From Sphingomonas sp. DG1-23 (GTDB taxonomy: Bacteria > Pseudomonadota > Alphaproteobacteria > Sphingomonadales > Sphingomonadaceae), in assembly GCF_030730875.1 (NCBI RefSeq), contig NZ_JAVAMA010000008.1:62001-126000 (forward strand): DNA of 64,000 bases, written 5' to 3'. Shown here piece by piece: positions 23,321 to 32,985 of this stretch. How positions within the stretch are numbered: the first letter of the stretch is position 1; each line of letters begins with the position of its first letter. Made by a program: the position numbers and the translations under genes. Under the pieces are notes generated by a model. That model was not told where the DNA came from. It did no database searches and worked only from the letters and a program-made list of their open reading frames with translations.

Positions 23321-26089
23321 TTACATGCGGAAAGAGATGCTGCCGACGAGGGTGCGGCCATTCTTGTAGAAGGCCGAGGGCCGGTCCGGGGTGCCGCTAT
23401 ATTGCAGATAGGTCTCGTCGAGCAGGTTCTGCGCCTGCACCGCGAGCGTGACATTATCGGTCAGCTTGAACGACGCCGAGGCATCGAGCTGATTGTACGG
23501 CGCGACCATTTCCTGCGAGCCTAGCCGCCCGATCGTCCGGAAATAGGCCGAGCGGTAATTATAGCTCAGCCGCGCCTGGAACGGTCCGCTCTCGAAATAG
23601 GGAATGATGTTGACGGTGTGCTTCGAGAGATAGGGGAGGTTGAGCGTCTCGTTGGTGTCGAGCGTGGTCGAGGTGCTGCTCTCCTGATAGGCATAATTCG
23701 CCTGAATGCCGAACCCGCCCCAGATCTCCGCCTGACCATGGACGAGCACGCCGTTGACCTTCGCCTTGCCGCCATTGACCGGCTGCGAGACGCTGTACCG
23801 GCTTTCGAGCTGCCCGGTCAGCGAGTTGAACAGCGTGACGCCTTCCCGGCGGGTGTTGACGATGTAGTTGGAAATCTCGCGGCGATAGAGTTCGAGCGAG
23901 AGCAATGCGCCGGGGGCCGGATAGAATTCCGCGGTGACTTCGTAATTGGTCGATTCATACGGCCGCAGATTGGGATTGCCGCCGCCGGCGTCGTACGTGA
24001 CGTCGTTCTGGGTAATCGACGCCGCCAGATCCTGATAGCGCGGCCGCGAGATCACCTTGGCCACTGCGCCGCGGAAGATCAACCTGGGGTTGACCTCATA
24101 GGCGATATTGAGTGCCGGCAGGAACTTCAGATAGTCGGACGACGTGCTCGTCGGCACCGGGCGCGGATTGGGATCGGCCGGGGTCGGCAAGGTCAGCGCA
24201 TATTGCGACAGGTCTCGCGTATAGACCAGCCGTCCGCCGATATTGCCGCGCAGGCCGCCATGCTCGAAATCGAGCTGGGCGTAGCTCGCGACCACCGTCT
24301 CCTTGACGCGGGTCGAGGCGCCGACCTTGTCGACCAGCGGCGAATTGATCGCATTGGCGAGGATGTCGATGACCGCTTGATCGGCGAGGTTGAGATACTG
24401 GGTTGCGCTGCCGCTGCCGCCGGTGCCGTCGAAGATCCCGTCCGGGGTGACCGCGGTATCTACCCCCAACCCGGAGCCGAGCAGCGACTGCTGGAGATAG
24501 GAGTTCACGCCGCGCGCGTCGACGCGATTGATATGGTGGTTGAAGCGGCCGCCGAGCTGCAATTGGGTGAAGAAGCCGCCCACGGGAACGGTCGCGTCGA
24601 AGCCGGCATAGACGTCGCTGTCGGTGGTGACGCTGTAATCGAGCCCGCCGATCTGCGCGGCGACGAGCGGGGTGCCGTTGACCAGCACGGGACTGCCTTC
24701 GATCGTCGCGGGATTGTTGTTCGGATTGGTGAAATAATTCGCCGGGTTGGTCAGATCGCCGACGAAATTGACGTCCGCCGAAGTCGGGCTGATCGAATAG
24801 CTGAACGGCAGCCGGGTCTGGACGTTGAACAGATATTCGGGATTGCGCCCGCCGGTCGCCTTGCTCCAGCCGCCCGAGAAGGACAGTTTGGCGCCGTCAT
24901 CGCCTTCCCAATCGGCGAAGAAATTGAGATTGTCGGTCTTGAGCCTGGTGCGACGGACTAAAGTATCGAGCTGCGCGCTCTGGCCGGTCGCGGCGCCGAA
25001 GCTGGCGTCGGTCACCACGCCGTTGGAGATGGTGGCCGATTGCAGCACGTCGCCGGTCCAAGCGCCGGGGATCGTGTACATCGACTGGCTGTAATTGTTG
25101 TAATTGCCCTCGATATGGGTGCCGTTGAGCGTGAGCGTCAGATCGCTCGACGGACGCACCTGCACGGTGCCGGCGACGCTGACGCGTTCGCGCTGCTGCT
25201 GGAAATAGGCATAGTTGATGCCGAAGGGCGACGCCGCCTTGTCGAGATCGGCGAGGGTGCCGCCGGTGATCACCGCGCCCGGATTCTTGAGCACGCGTTC
25301 ACCGGCCGCATTGGTCGTCATGAACGGGCTGCCCGAGCCATTGGCATTGTCGTAGCCGAAGAACTCGACGCCCGAGCGCACGAGGTTCTGCTTGTCGTAG
25401 GTAGCGGCGATCTGGGCGCCGAACGTCTCCGCGTCGTTCTTCCAGCTGTATAGCCCGGAGGCGCGGATATTCCCCTTCTCGGCGCGGTCGTTGTACGAAT
25501 AGCCGCCCGATGCGAAGATCGAGTTGGCCTTGAGTTCGAGCGGGCGGCGGGTGCGGACGATCACGGTGCCGCCGAGGCTGCCTTCCTCGATCCGCGCCTC
25601 GGGCGATTTGTAGACCTCGAGCCGGTCGACCAGCTCGGGGGCGAGCAGCGAGTAATTGAAGGTGCGGCTGCTGGGATCATTGTCGTTCCCGCCCCAATCG
25701 GCCGAGGCGAGGCCATGCCCGTCGAGCAGCATGCGGTTGAGCGCGGGATCGGTGCCGAGGATCGCGACCTTTTCGCCCTCACCGAAGCGGCGATCGATCG
25801 AGACGCCGGGAATGTGCGACAAGGATTCGGCGACGTTGCGATCGGGGAACTTGCCGATATCCTCGGACGAGATCGCGTCCACCACGGCGTTCGCATTGCG
25901 TTTAATCTCGAGCGCCTGGCGAAGGCTGTTGGCATAGCCGGTGACGACGATCTCTTCGCTGGCGGGGTCGGCAGGCTGGGCCGCGGTTTCGCTCTGCGGC
26001 GTCGTGTCGGGGGCCTGCTGCGCCTGAGCGCCGGCGGCGAAGCCGGTAAGGGCCGAGGACAGAAGGACGGCCTGGCGCAAACGCTTCAT
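23321..26089 (-). CDS. Large TonB-dependent receptor (Caulobacter/sphingomonad oligosaccharide type)
   Basis: A 922-residue outer-membrane receptor. Signal peptide (MKRLRQAVLLSSALTGFAAG), TonB box region EIVVTGYANSL, plug domain with KFPDRNVAESLSHIPGVSID, EGSLGGTVIVRTRRPLELK, and a long beta-barrel ending GSISFRM. The plug sequence and length match the TIGR01782-type receptors common in Caulobacter and Sphingomonas, often used for oligosaccharides or aromatic compounds. The ATG at 26089 has AGAGGAA upstream; an ATG 15 bases earlier is the alternative. No degradative enzyme genes are adjacent, so the cargo is unknown. Confidence 0.9.
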   Translation of the reverse strand: MKRLRQAVLLSSALTGFAAGAQAQQAPDTTPQSETAAQPADPASEEIVVTGYANSLRQALEIKRNANAVVDAISSEDIGKFPDRNVAESLSHIPGVSIDRRFGEGEKVAILGTDPALNRMLLDGHGLASADWGGNDNDPSSRTFNYSLLAPELVDRLEVYKSPEARIEEGSLGGTVIVRTRRPLELKANSIFASGGYSYNDRAEKGNIRASGLYSWKNDAETFGAQIAATYDKQNLVRSGVEFFGYDNANGSGSPFMTTNAAGERVLKNPGAVITGGTLADLDKAASPFGINYAYFQQQRERVSVAGTVQVRPSSDLTLTLNGTHIEGNYNNYSQSMYTIPGAWTGDVLQSATISNGVVTDASFGAATGQSAQLDTLVRRTRLKTDNLNFFADWEGDDGAKLSFSGGWSKATGGRNPEYLFNVQTRLPFSYSISPTSADVNFVGDLTNPANYFTNPNNNPATIEGSPVLVNGTPLVAAQIGGLDYSVTTDSDVYAGFDATVPVGGFFTQLQLGGRFNHHINRVDARGVNSYLQQSLLGSGLGVDTAVTPDGIFDGTGGSGSATQYLNLADQAVIDILANAINSPLVDKVGASTRVKETVVASYAQLDFEHGGLRGNIGGRLVYTRDLSQYALTLPTPADPNPRPVPTSTSSDYLKFLPALNIAYEVNPRLIFRGAVAKVISRPRYQDLAASITQNDVTYDAGGGNPNLRPYESTNYEVTAEFYPAPGALLSLELYRREISNYIVNTRREGVTLFNSLTGQLESRYSVSQPVNGGKAKVNGVLVHGQAEIWGGFGIQANYAYQESSTSTTLDTNETLNLPYLSKHTVNIIPYFESGPFQARLSYNYRSAYFRTIGRLGSQEMVAPYNQLDASASFKLTDNVTLAVQAQNLLDETYLQYSGTPDRPSAFYKNGRTLVGSISFRM

Positions 26090-26327
26090 GATATTCCTCT
26101 TCATACGCGCGGCACTGAATGTGCCGCCTCATTATCGAACGCGCCCCCATTTGCCTTTGTCAGTCGACCCCGGGGGCGATGTGAGGCGTACCAATCACGA
26201 GCGCTAATGCATACCATTGCGTCACCGGTTGTCCCTCTGCGTAGCGCGCGAAAGGGGCCGCCTGTCGCAGAATAGCCGAAATTCAGCGCTTCGCCTGACC
26301 TTAAAGGTACGGTTTTGCGGAAATGGT

Positions 26328-27032
26328 ATGGTACCAATATCTGCGATGCTGCCGAGCTTGCGCACGGGGCCGCTTTCCAAGCTCGCGATAGCGTTTATGG
26401 TCGCCGCGATGTTTGGAACCCTCGCCCTGCTCGCCCTGTCCGTCGCTCTGCCGTCGCAGGCAGGCGATGCCGATATCGACTCATCCCAGGTCCGCGAAGT
26501 CGATGCGATCGAATGTCGTCTCGACGTGCCCGGTTACACTCAATTCGCCATGGCGGTCGGCGAGGAGGGCGGCATCGCGAAAGCGCGTCACTGGAAGAAG
26601 ATCGACTCTGGCAATCCGTTCATGAACGAATATGCGCTGCCGACGCCCATCGTCGTGGCGGGATCATACAGCACGAGACGCATTGCCTTCACCGCCGATG
26701 CGATTCTCGCGATCCTCGATCTGGCGGATCCGGGCGTGATCGCACGGGGCGCGCAGGTCGAGAATGCGCTGGACCCCGAACCGATGATCGACGAGATGGT
26801 CCGCTCGGGCAAGGCGACCCGGGCTCAAATGGAAGCCGAGAGCAAGTTCCGCAAATTCCTCGGCGAGCGCGTCTTGAAGGAGGTCACCGAGCCCGCGGCC
26901 AAAGGAGAGAGCTTCGGCAGCCGCTTTGTGGTGGCGCGCAGCATTTCCAACGTCACCACGCATCCGGGCAAGACCTTCTACGGCTGTGCCTATCGGATGG
27001 AAATCCTGGACGAGAAGGGAGTGCCGCTTTGA
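26328..27032 (+). CDS. Hypothetical exported or membrane-anchored protein
   Basis: About 234 residues from the ATG at 26328. A hydrophobic N-terminal segment (IAFMVAAMFGTLALLALSVA) acts as signal or anchor. The soluble part has two cysteines (IECRLDVPGY and FYGCAYRME) that could form a disulfide and a helical middle (EMVRSGKATRAQMEAESKFR). No family is recognised. The ribosome-binding site is weak and a later ATG at 26346 is possible. The next gene overlaps its stop, so the two are probably made together. Confidence 0.6.
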   Translation: MVPISAMLPSLRTGPLSKLAIAFMVAAMFGTLALLALSVALPSQAGDADIDSSQVREVDAIECRLDVPGYTQFAMAVGEEGGIAKARHWKKIDSGNPFMNEYALPTPIVVAGSYSTRRIAFTADAILAILDLADPGVIARGAQVENALDPEPMIDEMVRSGKATRAQMEAESKFRKFLGERVLKEVTEPAAKGESFGSRFVVARSISNVTTHPGKTFYGCAYRMEILDEKGVPL

Positions 27033-28444
27033 CGGGGCGCATGCCCCGCCGGCGTCGTGCAATTTTCGGGGGATGGCCGGCGATCTCGATGGCACTCGCT
27101 GCGGCGGCACCTGCAACCGCGCAATCCCTGCCCGACATCTTCATCGGGACCTTGGCCACCGAGCGGGGGGAAGTGATCCTCACACGCTGTGATCTGGGCC
27201 GCACGCGCTATTTGCTGCGCGACGACGAGGATTCGCATCTTGTCGCCGGCTATCGCGTCGACCCGGTCCCCGGCTATGCCGAAGTGATCGGACGCTATCG
27301 CGAGGAAGACGGGCATCCCGCGCTCATGGTCAGCGGGTTCGCCGCGCAATTTCCCGGGCGCAGCTGCCATTTGTCCGACCTTGCGGGCCTCGCCGATGCT
27401 CGCCAGAGCGCGCCGGACGCCCCCGCGAGGCGGACGACCGACCCGGCCGGCCTGGCGGGCCATTATTACCTTTCGGGCGTCATGGAGACGGGCTCGGAGC
27501 TGCTGTTGCGCCCCGACGGCTCGTTCGAATGGTATCTGAGTTACGGCGCGCTGGACCAGACGGCGCAGGGCAGCTGGCGGGTCGAAGGCGACGCCATTGT
27601 GCTTGCCACGACCCCTGTCCGCACCGACCGGCCGATGTTCGCCTATCTGCGAACCGAGCCGTGGAACGATGCGGCCGGACAGGAATATCGTCGGCGAAAG
27701 CGGACAGAGATGGAAGACCGCGTTCGCGCGCGTTGCCCTTTCCTCCCCGAATTGGAAGTCCCGGCGACGCTCGCGCCGATGATCGGCGTCGAGGGGCCGG
27801 CAGCTGCGCCGGCGGCGGTGCTTCGTGAACAGGCGGCCGCGGCCTTGCAGGCGGCCGGCGCCGCGCGGACCAAGGTCGAGGCGCTGGCGCGCAATGCGGC
27901 GTCCGAAGGCGGGGAGGCCGAGGTCGAACGCGTGATCGAGGCGCAGGCCGCGTGGTCGATCGCGCGCAACGCCGCGTTGGAAGCCGCGCACAGAGCGGGT
28001 CTGCCCGAACCCGCGCTGCGCGATCCCGTGCTACCCGAGATCTGCACCCTCCCGGAGGAAGTCGCAGGCGATTTGCCGCAAGAGGCGGCCGGCGGGCTCG
28101 CCGTGCGCGTCACCGATCTCGCCTCGGACAAGCCGCTGCGCAGGGTGCAGGTCGCGCTTCGTTTTGCCGACGGACGTGTCGAGAATCTGACCACGGCAGA
28201 GGGCGGTTTCGCGTTCATGGCCGGCAAGGCGACGGAGCCGGCGGTGAGCGCGATGCTGCATATCGACGGCGTGCCGGCGAGCGAAGCCATGACCTTCCTC
28301 CCCGCGCGCAGCGGGATCCTGCGCTTCTCAGTGGATCTGGAGCAAGCGACCAGGCCACCATTCACTACGCTGCGGCTGCGCATTGCCGGCAATGCGCTCA
28401 TCCCCGAAGGCTTTGCCGGGGGGCGCTACGAGCGCCAGCCTTGA
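27029..28444 (+). CDS. Hypothetical secreted protein with beta-rich and helical parts
   Basis: About 471 residues. The TTG at 27029 overlaps the previous stop and has GGGAG upstream; ATG 27041 is the alternative. A basic signal peptide (MPRRRRAIFGGWPAISMALA, then APATAQS) is followed by a beta-rich region with YYLSGVMETGSELLLRPDGS and FEWYLSYGALDQTAQGSW, an alanine-rich helical stretch (about 260-330), and a C-terminal carboxypeptidase-regulatory-like fold (AVRVTDLASDKPLRRVQVAL). The central pattern occurs in uncharacterised sphingomonad proteins. Function is unknown. Confidence 0.7.
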   Translation: MTGRMPRRRRAIFGGWPAISMALAAAAPATAQSLPDIFIGTLATERGEVILTRCDLGRTRYLLRDDEDSHLVAGYRVDPVPGYAEVIGRYREEDGHPALMVSGFAAQFPGRSCHLSDLAGLADARQSAPDAPARRTTDPAGLAGHYYLSGVMETGSELLLRPDGSFEWYLSYGALDQTAQGSWRVEGDAIVLATTPVRTDRPMFAYLRTEPWNDAAGQEYRRRKRTEMEDRVRARCPFLPELEVPATLAPMIGVEGPAAAPAAVLREQAAAALQAAGAARTKVEALARNAASEGGEAEVERVIEAQAAWSIARNAALEAAHRAGLPEPALRDPVLPEICTLPEEVAGDLPQEAAGGLAVRVTDLASDKPLRRVQVALRFADGRVENLTTAEGGFAFMAGKATEPAVSAMLHIDGVPASEAMTFLPARSGILRFSVDLEQATRPPFTTLRLRIAGNALIPEGFAGGRYERQP

Positions 28445-28549
28445 GGATCGGCTTTCAGATTAGGCGGTTAGACTAGTCGATCCGACGATGGGCCGCGCTG
28501 CGGCGAGGTTGTACGAACCGGCCATCCGTAATTGGAAGGCAGCCGGATC

Positions 28550-30343
28550 ATGTTGCAAGCAAATGCCACCGCGCGCACGGGCACGAGCACCGATAGCAGC
28601 AGCGCGACGACGACCCAGTCTCAATCGAGCGCGACAACGCCGCTCGATCGGCTGATGGCGGGCGCTTCGCCGCTCGACCGGATCGCGCCGCCGCCGGGCT
28701 ACAAGGTCGCGACAGGCGACACGCTCTCGAAGATCGCCGCGCGCTTCGGCACCGACGTCGCGACGCTCGCGCGGATCAACGGCATTACCAATCCCGACCG
28801 CATCATGCCCGATCAGGTGATTCGCCTGCCGCAGGGCGCGGCGGAGAATGGCACGCATACCGTCAGCCGTGGGGAGACGCTGTCGGGCATCGCCGCCCGC
28901 TACGGCACCGACGTCGCGACGCTCGCGCGGATCAACGGCATCGACAATCCCAATCTGATCCGGCCGAACCAGGAGTTGCGCGTCTCGGGCAGCGCCTCGG
29001 CGCAGGTCGAGCAGAATCAAGGCACGACTCGCGTCCAGGGCCAGGGCAACGCCCAGGTCGACAATGCGACGCAGACCCGGCTGGGCAGCGTCTCCGAACG
29101 CTATGAGAGCGGGGGCCGGGGCCCCGGCACCGTCTCGACCGGCGCGGGCGATCCGGGCGGGGTCTCCTATGGTGTCTATCAGCTCTCCTCCAATGCCGGC
29201 ACGCTCGGGGCGTTCTTGCGCAACGAAGGACGCCAATGGGCCGGCGAGCTCGGCACCGGTATTGGCGGCGACGCCTTCAACGCGCAGTGGCGGGCGATCG
29301 CCGCGCGCGATCCGCAGGGCTTCCGTGACGCGCAACACGCCTTTATCGAGCGCACCCATTATAGCCCCGCGGTCACGACCGTCCGCGACGCGACCGGACT
29401 CGATTTGAGCACGCGCCATGCCGCTGTACGCGAGGCGACCTGGTCGAGCTCGGTCCAGCACGCCCGCGCGCCGCAGCTGCTCGAGGCGGCGATCCGGCGT
29501 ACCGATCGCGAAGTCGGTCGCGATTCGGCGGACTATGACCGCGCGTTGGTCTCGAACATCTATGCCGAGCGCACGACCTACCTGCAGGGCCTCGCCGCCA
29601 GCGGACGGTATAGCCGCGCCGAGGCGAACCAGCTGATCTCGGTTACCCAGAACCGCTACCCCAATGAACGGCGCGATGTCCTCGCGCTGTTCGATCGTCC
29701 GGCGGCCAATGTCGCTGCGAGCACTCGCACCGAATCCGCCGCTGTATCCAATCCCCGCACCGGGGCCGACTTCGCGAACCTGATCAACACCTCCGGCGAT
29801 GCACAGGCGCGCGCCGATCTCGCGGCTGGGCGGAAGGTGCTGGTCGCAGTACGGAGCGATTCGTCGACGGGCGCCGGCGGCGGCCGCGGCGAATATAACG
29901 ACACCATGGCGCTGGTCTCGCGCCAGGCCGATGGCAGCTATCGTGCGCAGGTCTTCGAAGGCAATACGGAGCCCGCGGGCGTATATGCCGCACGCGGCTA
30001 TGGCAACGACGTCAACGGCGACGGACGCAAGGAACTCGGCCGGCTCGTCGAGGGCAATTATCGCTACGAGCTGCAATCGGGCAATTTCGCCGGCAATCGC
30101 TTTTTCCGGGCGACCGAGACCCAGTCGGCCCTGCGCGACAGCAACCATGACGGCCGCTTCACCGCGGCCGACCAGGTCGACCGCACCGGTGCCGGCCGAT
30201 CGCTGCTGATCCACCAGGGCGGTAACAATTCGACCGGATCGGCAGGGTGCCAGACGCTGCGCCCGAGCGACTTCAACGCGTTGCTCGATGGCCTTGGCCG
30301 GCAATCGACTTTTAGCTACGTGCTGGTGAACGCCAGCCGATAG
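28550..30343 (+). CDS. Two-LysM protein with lysozyme-like and L,D-transpeptidase-like parts
   Basis: A 597-residue protein. Two LysM repeats (about 51-95 and 102-146) share ARFGTDVATLARINGI and should bind peptidoglycan. A middle region (YESGGRGPGTVSTGAGDPGG, VSYGVYQLSSNAGTLGAFL, AQHAFIERTHY) resembles lysozyme-like domains of phage tail and VgrG-associated proteins. The C-terminal part ends LLIHQGGNNSTGSAGCQTL, an H...SxGC pattern like YkuD/DUF2778 L,D-transpeptidases. There is no clear signal peptide, so export may use a special route. GGAAGG precedes the ATG. A lipoprotein gene follows 8 bases later. Domain calls beyond LysM are by pattern. Confidence 0.75.
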   Translation: MLQANATARTGTSTDSSSATTTQSQSSATTPLDRLMAGASPLDRIAPPPGYKVATGDTLSKIAARFGTDVATLARINGITNPDRIMPDQVIRLPQGAAENGTHTVSRGETLSGIAARYGTDVATLARINGIDNPNLIRPNQELRVSGSASAQVEQNQGTTRVQGQGNAQVDNATQTRLGSVSERYESGGRGPGTVSTGAGDPGGVSYGVYQLSSNAGTLGAFLRNEGRQWAGELGTGIGGDAFNAQWRAIAARDPQGFRDAQHAFIERTHYSPAVTTVRDATGLDLSTRHAAVREATWSSSVQHARAPQLLEAAIRRTDREVGRDSADYDRALVSNIYAERTTYLQGLAASGRYSRAEANQLISVTQNRYPNERRDVLALFDRPAANVAASTRTESAAVSNPRTGADFANLINTSGDAQARADLAAGRKVLVAVRSDSSTGAGGGRGEYNDTMALVSRQADGSYRAQVFEGNTEPAGVYAARGYGNDVNGDGRKELGRLVEGNYRYELQSGNFAGNRFFRATETQSALRDSNHDGRFTAADQVDRTGAGRSLLIHQGGNNSTGSAGCQTLRPSDFNALLDGLGRQSTFSYVLVNASR

Positions 30344-30351
30344 GATCCCGC

Positions 30352-30972
30352 ATGCGCCCAGCTTTTGCTTCCCTGCTGTTGCTTGCGGCATGCGGCCCCG
30401 CGGATAGCAACGGTGAGGAGCAACAGGCGCCGATCGCTGCCGCGGCCAATCGGGCAGAGGCCGTCGCTGCGACACCGGTCGCGTCACCCTCGCCGGCCGC
30501 GAGCAATCCGGCCTGCGATACTGGCGCGCCCGAGAGCCCTTGCCAGATCGTCGGCAAGTGGCGCGTGACCAAGGTCTACAACCCCGCGAACAAGGATCCG
30601 CTCGCGGACGAGATGGGGATGGTGGGGTCGACCTTCACCGTCACGGCCAATGGCGACGTATCGGGGACGATCCGCTGGGACGGGCCCGACAATGGCCAGT
30701 TCGATCACAGCGACGTCTGCACCGGACCCTATCTGAGCCCCGCGGTCACGCCGCGCCCGGATGCCTCACGCGCGACGCTGGCAGCGGCGATCAAGGCGTG
30801 GAAGGTGGATGGCGATGCGAGCACGGCGCGCCACCTCGGCTGCGATCAGGGGCATTGGGCGCTACCGAGCGGTCCGGGCGGCAAATGGTTCGGGCTCCTA
30901 TTGCCGATGGGACGGCAAATGGCGTTCGAATGGTTCGACGAGCGGATCGTTCTCGCCGAGCGTGCGGACTGA
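30352..30972 (+). CDS. Lipoprotein, possible partner/immunity to the LysM protein
   Basis: A 206-residue lipoprotein: signal with lipobox LLLLAACGP (Cys about 14) and a low-complexity linker rich in Ala/Pro. The globular domain has IVGKWRVTKVYNPANKDPLA, GSTFTVTANGDVSGTIRWDG and four or more cysteines (DTGAPESPCQI, SDVCTGPY, LGCDQGH) that could form disulfides in the periplasm. It begins 8 bases after the peptidoglycan-active gene. A periplasmic lipoprotein coded directly after a wall hydrolase fits an immunity or inhibitor protein, but this is inference. Confidence 0.7.
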   Translation: MRPAFASLLLLAACGPADSNGEEQQAPIAAAANRAEAVAATPVASPSPAASNPACDTGAPESPCQIVGKWRVTKVYNPANKDPLADEMGMVGSTFTVTANGDVSGTIRWDGPDNGQFDHSDVCTGPYLSPAVTPRPDASRATLAAAIKAWKVDGDASTARHLGCDQGHWALPSGPGGKWFGLLLPMGRQMAFEWFDERIVLAERAD

Positions 30973-31030
30973 TCAATTGGTAACGCGCCGAGCGGCGACC
31001 GGATTGCACCCGGCGTGTAGGTTTGCGCGC

Positions 31031-31047
31031 TTGTAAATCGTTGTAAC
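31031..31047 (+). promoter_or_regulatory. OmpR-type direct repeat upstream of aqpZ
   Basis: TTGTAAATCGTTGTAAC: two GTAA units at 31033 and 31043, exactly 10 bases apart, about 150 bases before aqpZ. A third GTAAC stands at 31051. Confidence 0.55.
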
Positions 31048-31194
31048 GCAGTAACGGTATTGATGCGCGATCGGCAGAGTCGCTGTATACGGGGCTGCCG
31101 GTTGACACCGGCGAGTCCCGCCGGTCGCCGCCGTTGCTGATTGCCGCCCGGATCATGCGTACCCAGGTTCGAACATCATGGGGGAGGCAGGATC

Positions 31195-31926
31195 ATGCCC
31201 AGCTTGCGCGTACGATTTCTCGCCGAGACCTGCGGGACCTTCTGGCTGGTCTTTGGCGGCTGCGGTTCGGCGGTCTTGTCGGCCGGCTTCCCCGGGCTAG
31301 GCATAGGCTTTGTCGGCGTGAGCCTGGCATTCGGCCTGACCGTGCTCACCATGGCCTATTCGATCGGCCATATCTCCGGATGCCACCTCAATCCCGCGGT
31401 GACGTTCGGCTTGTGGATCGGCGGGCGCTTCCCGGCACGAGACATCCCGCCTTATTTCCTCGCCCAGCTGCTCGGGGCGATACTTGCCGCCGGGGCGCTC
31501 TATCTGATCGCCTCCGGAAAAGCCGGATTCGACCTGCAGGCATCGGGCCTCGCGGCCAATGGCTATGCCGCGCATTCGCCCGGAGGATATTCTCTCGCGG
31601 CCGGCCTCCTCATCGAGTTCATCCTGACCTTGGGCTTTCTGCTCGTGATCCTCGGCGCGACCGATGCGCGGGCGCCGCAAGGCTTTGCCCCGATCGCGAT
31701 CGGCATGGCGCTCACGCTCATCCATCTGATCGCGATCCCGGTCACCAACACCTCGGTCAATCCCGCGCGCTCCACCGGGCCGGCGTTGCTGGTCGGCGGC
31801 TGGGCGCTCGCCCAGCTTTGGGCCTTCTGGATCGCGCCGCTTCTGGGTGCTGCCGCAGGCGGACTATTGTATCGTCAATTCGCCGCGCCTCCGGGCAAAC
31901 CGGACATCAGTGGCGAGGCAATCTAA
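31195..31926 (+). CDS. aqpZ: Aquaporin Z
   Basis: A 243-residue MIP-family water channel with six helices and two half-helices. The two NPA motifs are [11 protein letters not shown] and [14 protein letters not shown]. The N-terminus [20 protein letters not shown] is AqpZ-like, and Arg follows the second NPA as in the selectivity filter. The ATG at 31195 has GGGGGAGG upstream. Water flux in osmotic stress is the usual role. A direct-repeat regulator site lies about 150 bases upstream, linking it to the neighbouring stress two-component genes. Confidence 0.95.
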   Translation: MPSLRVRFLAETCGTFWLVFGGCGSAVLSAGFPGLGIGFVGVSLAFGLTVLTMAYSIGHISGCHLNPAVTFGLWIGGRFPARDIPPYFLAQLLGAILAAGALYLIASGKAGFDLQASGLAANGYAAHSPGGYSLAAGLLIEFILTLGFLLVILGATDARAPQGFAPIAIGMALTLIHLIAIPVTNTSVNPARSTGPALLVGGWALAQLWAFWIAPLLGAAAGGLLYRQFAAPPGKPDISGEAI

Positions 31927-31965
31927 GCGAGCCGACTGAACCGGCCCGATTGCCTTTCCATACGA

Positions 31966-32160
31966 TCAGGAAACGGCGCCACCGCAGCCGTCATCGCGCG
32001 CATCGGCGGCTCGCCAGCGGATCGCCGGCCGTGCTTTCCGGACTTCTGCCCGATCCGGACCGGTCTGGCCGGTTTCCTCCGCATGGATCGCACGCGCGCG
32101 GTCGAGCCGTTCCGCCTCCAGCCTGTCCAACATCCTGGCTACCCGTCGAAGCGAAGGCAT
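31966..32160 (-). CDS. Possible small hypothetical protein (64 aa)
   Basis: An open frame from the ATG at 32160 with GC-rich third codon positions and a charged helical look (RMLDRLEAERLDRARAIHAE). There is no family match and only a weak ribosome-binding site. It occupies most of the gap between aqpZ and the lipoprotein gene. It may be spurious. Confidence 0.25.
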   Translation of the reverse strand: MPSLRRVARMLDRLEAERLDRARAIHAEETGQTGPDRAEVRKARPAIRWRAADARDDGCGGAVS

Positions 32161-32280
32161 CGGACCGGTCAACCGCCGCAATCGGAAACGTGCGGACGCG
32201 ATTGTTCGATGCGGTACATTCGAGTTCCCCCTGACGGTCGGACACAGCATTTTGGTGCGCCGTCGTCCCGCCGCAAGCGC

Positions 32281-32299
32281 CTGTTACAAGTTGTTACGA
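32281..32299 (-). promoter_or_regulatory. OmpR-type direct repeat (first) upstream of the DUF4136-like gene
   Basis: CTGTTACAAGTTGTTACGA: GTTAC units at 32283 and 32293, 10 bases apart. On the minus strand this reads GTAAC-N5-GTAAC. Confidence 0.5.
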
Positions 32300-32356
32300 T
32301 TCCGCACCGGCGGCCGCGGAGCTACAATGTCCGAAGAGACGTTTCGCTCCCGACCA

Positions 32357-32375
32357 TTTTGTAAAATGATGTAAC
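32357..32375 (+). promoter_or_regulatory. OmpR-type direct repeat (second) upstream of the DUF4136-like gene
   Basis: TTTTGTAAAATGATGTAAC: GTAA units at 32361 and 32371, 10 bases apart. A further GGTAAA is at 32387. Confidence 0.5.
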
Positions 32376-32502
32376 ATCAGATATTTGGTAAAGATCATTC
32401 AGGAAGTCACCCGGCCTTTCCGGCCGTCCCGATCGCATCACAGCCGAGTTGAGCCCCGGCCGCGGTTTCGTCTATGCCCCGCCCAAATGATGGGAGTGCG
32501 GC

Positions 32503-32985
32503 GTGAACAAGGGACCATTGGTCGCGGGAGCGATGCTGTCGCTCATCGGCGCGTGCACGTCTCCGCTCAGCCGCGAGGGCCGGCTGCCGCCCGCCGGCGA
32601 GAGGCTCACAGATGCCACTTATGCGCTCGCGCCGGTTCCGGGGGACAGCGACGCGGCGACGGCTGGTGCCGTTTCGCTGGTCCGCGATGCGCTTGCCGGC
32701 AAAGGCTATCGCGAAGCGGCGAACGGGCGCTACCGGCTCGAGATAGGCCTTGCCAGCGCCCCGCCCGAGGTCGAGGTGCAGCGCGAGAGCGGCGATGCGC
32801 GTGGGAAAGGCGGCTCGCCGAATCTGATCGTCCTGTGCCGTCCCAAGCGCTATGTGCTCACCGTCGGCATGATCGACCGTTCGAGTGGCGACATCCTCTT
32901 CCGGAATGCCGCGGCCGCCCGATATTGCGGGAAATCCCTCGGCAAGATCCTGCCCAAAATGGTCCGTGCTGCCGTCAGCGAGTGA
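32503..32985 (+). CDS. DUF4136-like lipoprotein
   Basis: A 160-residue lipoprotein from the GTG at 32503 (GGGAG upstream). The signal ends in a lipobox-like LSLIGACTS. The domain is DUF4136-like (TYALAPVPGDSDAATAGAVS, LVRDALAGKGYREAANGRY, YVLTVGMIDRSSGDILFRNA). Family members are outer-envelope lipoproteins of unknown role. Two direct-repeat regulator sites lie upstream. Its 3' end overlaps the convergent kinase gene by 11 bases. Confidence 0.75.
   Translation: MNKGPLVAGAMLSLIGACTSPLSREGRLPPAGERLTDATYALAPVPGDSDAATAGAVSLVRDALAGKGYREAANGRYRLEIGLASAPPEVEVQRESGDARGKGGSPNLIVLCRPKRYVLTVGMIDRSSGDILFRNAAAARYCGKSLGKILPKMVRAAVSE

Noticed and set aside
26315..27028. 5' extension of the 27029-28444 gene back to 26315
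   Set aside because: This part is a shadow of the 26328-27032 gene; the signal peptide begins at 27041 and a ribosome-binding site precedes 27029.
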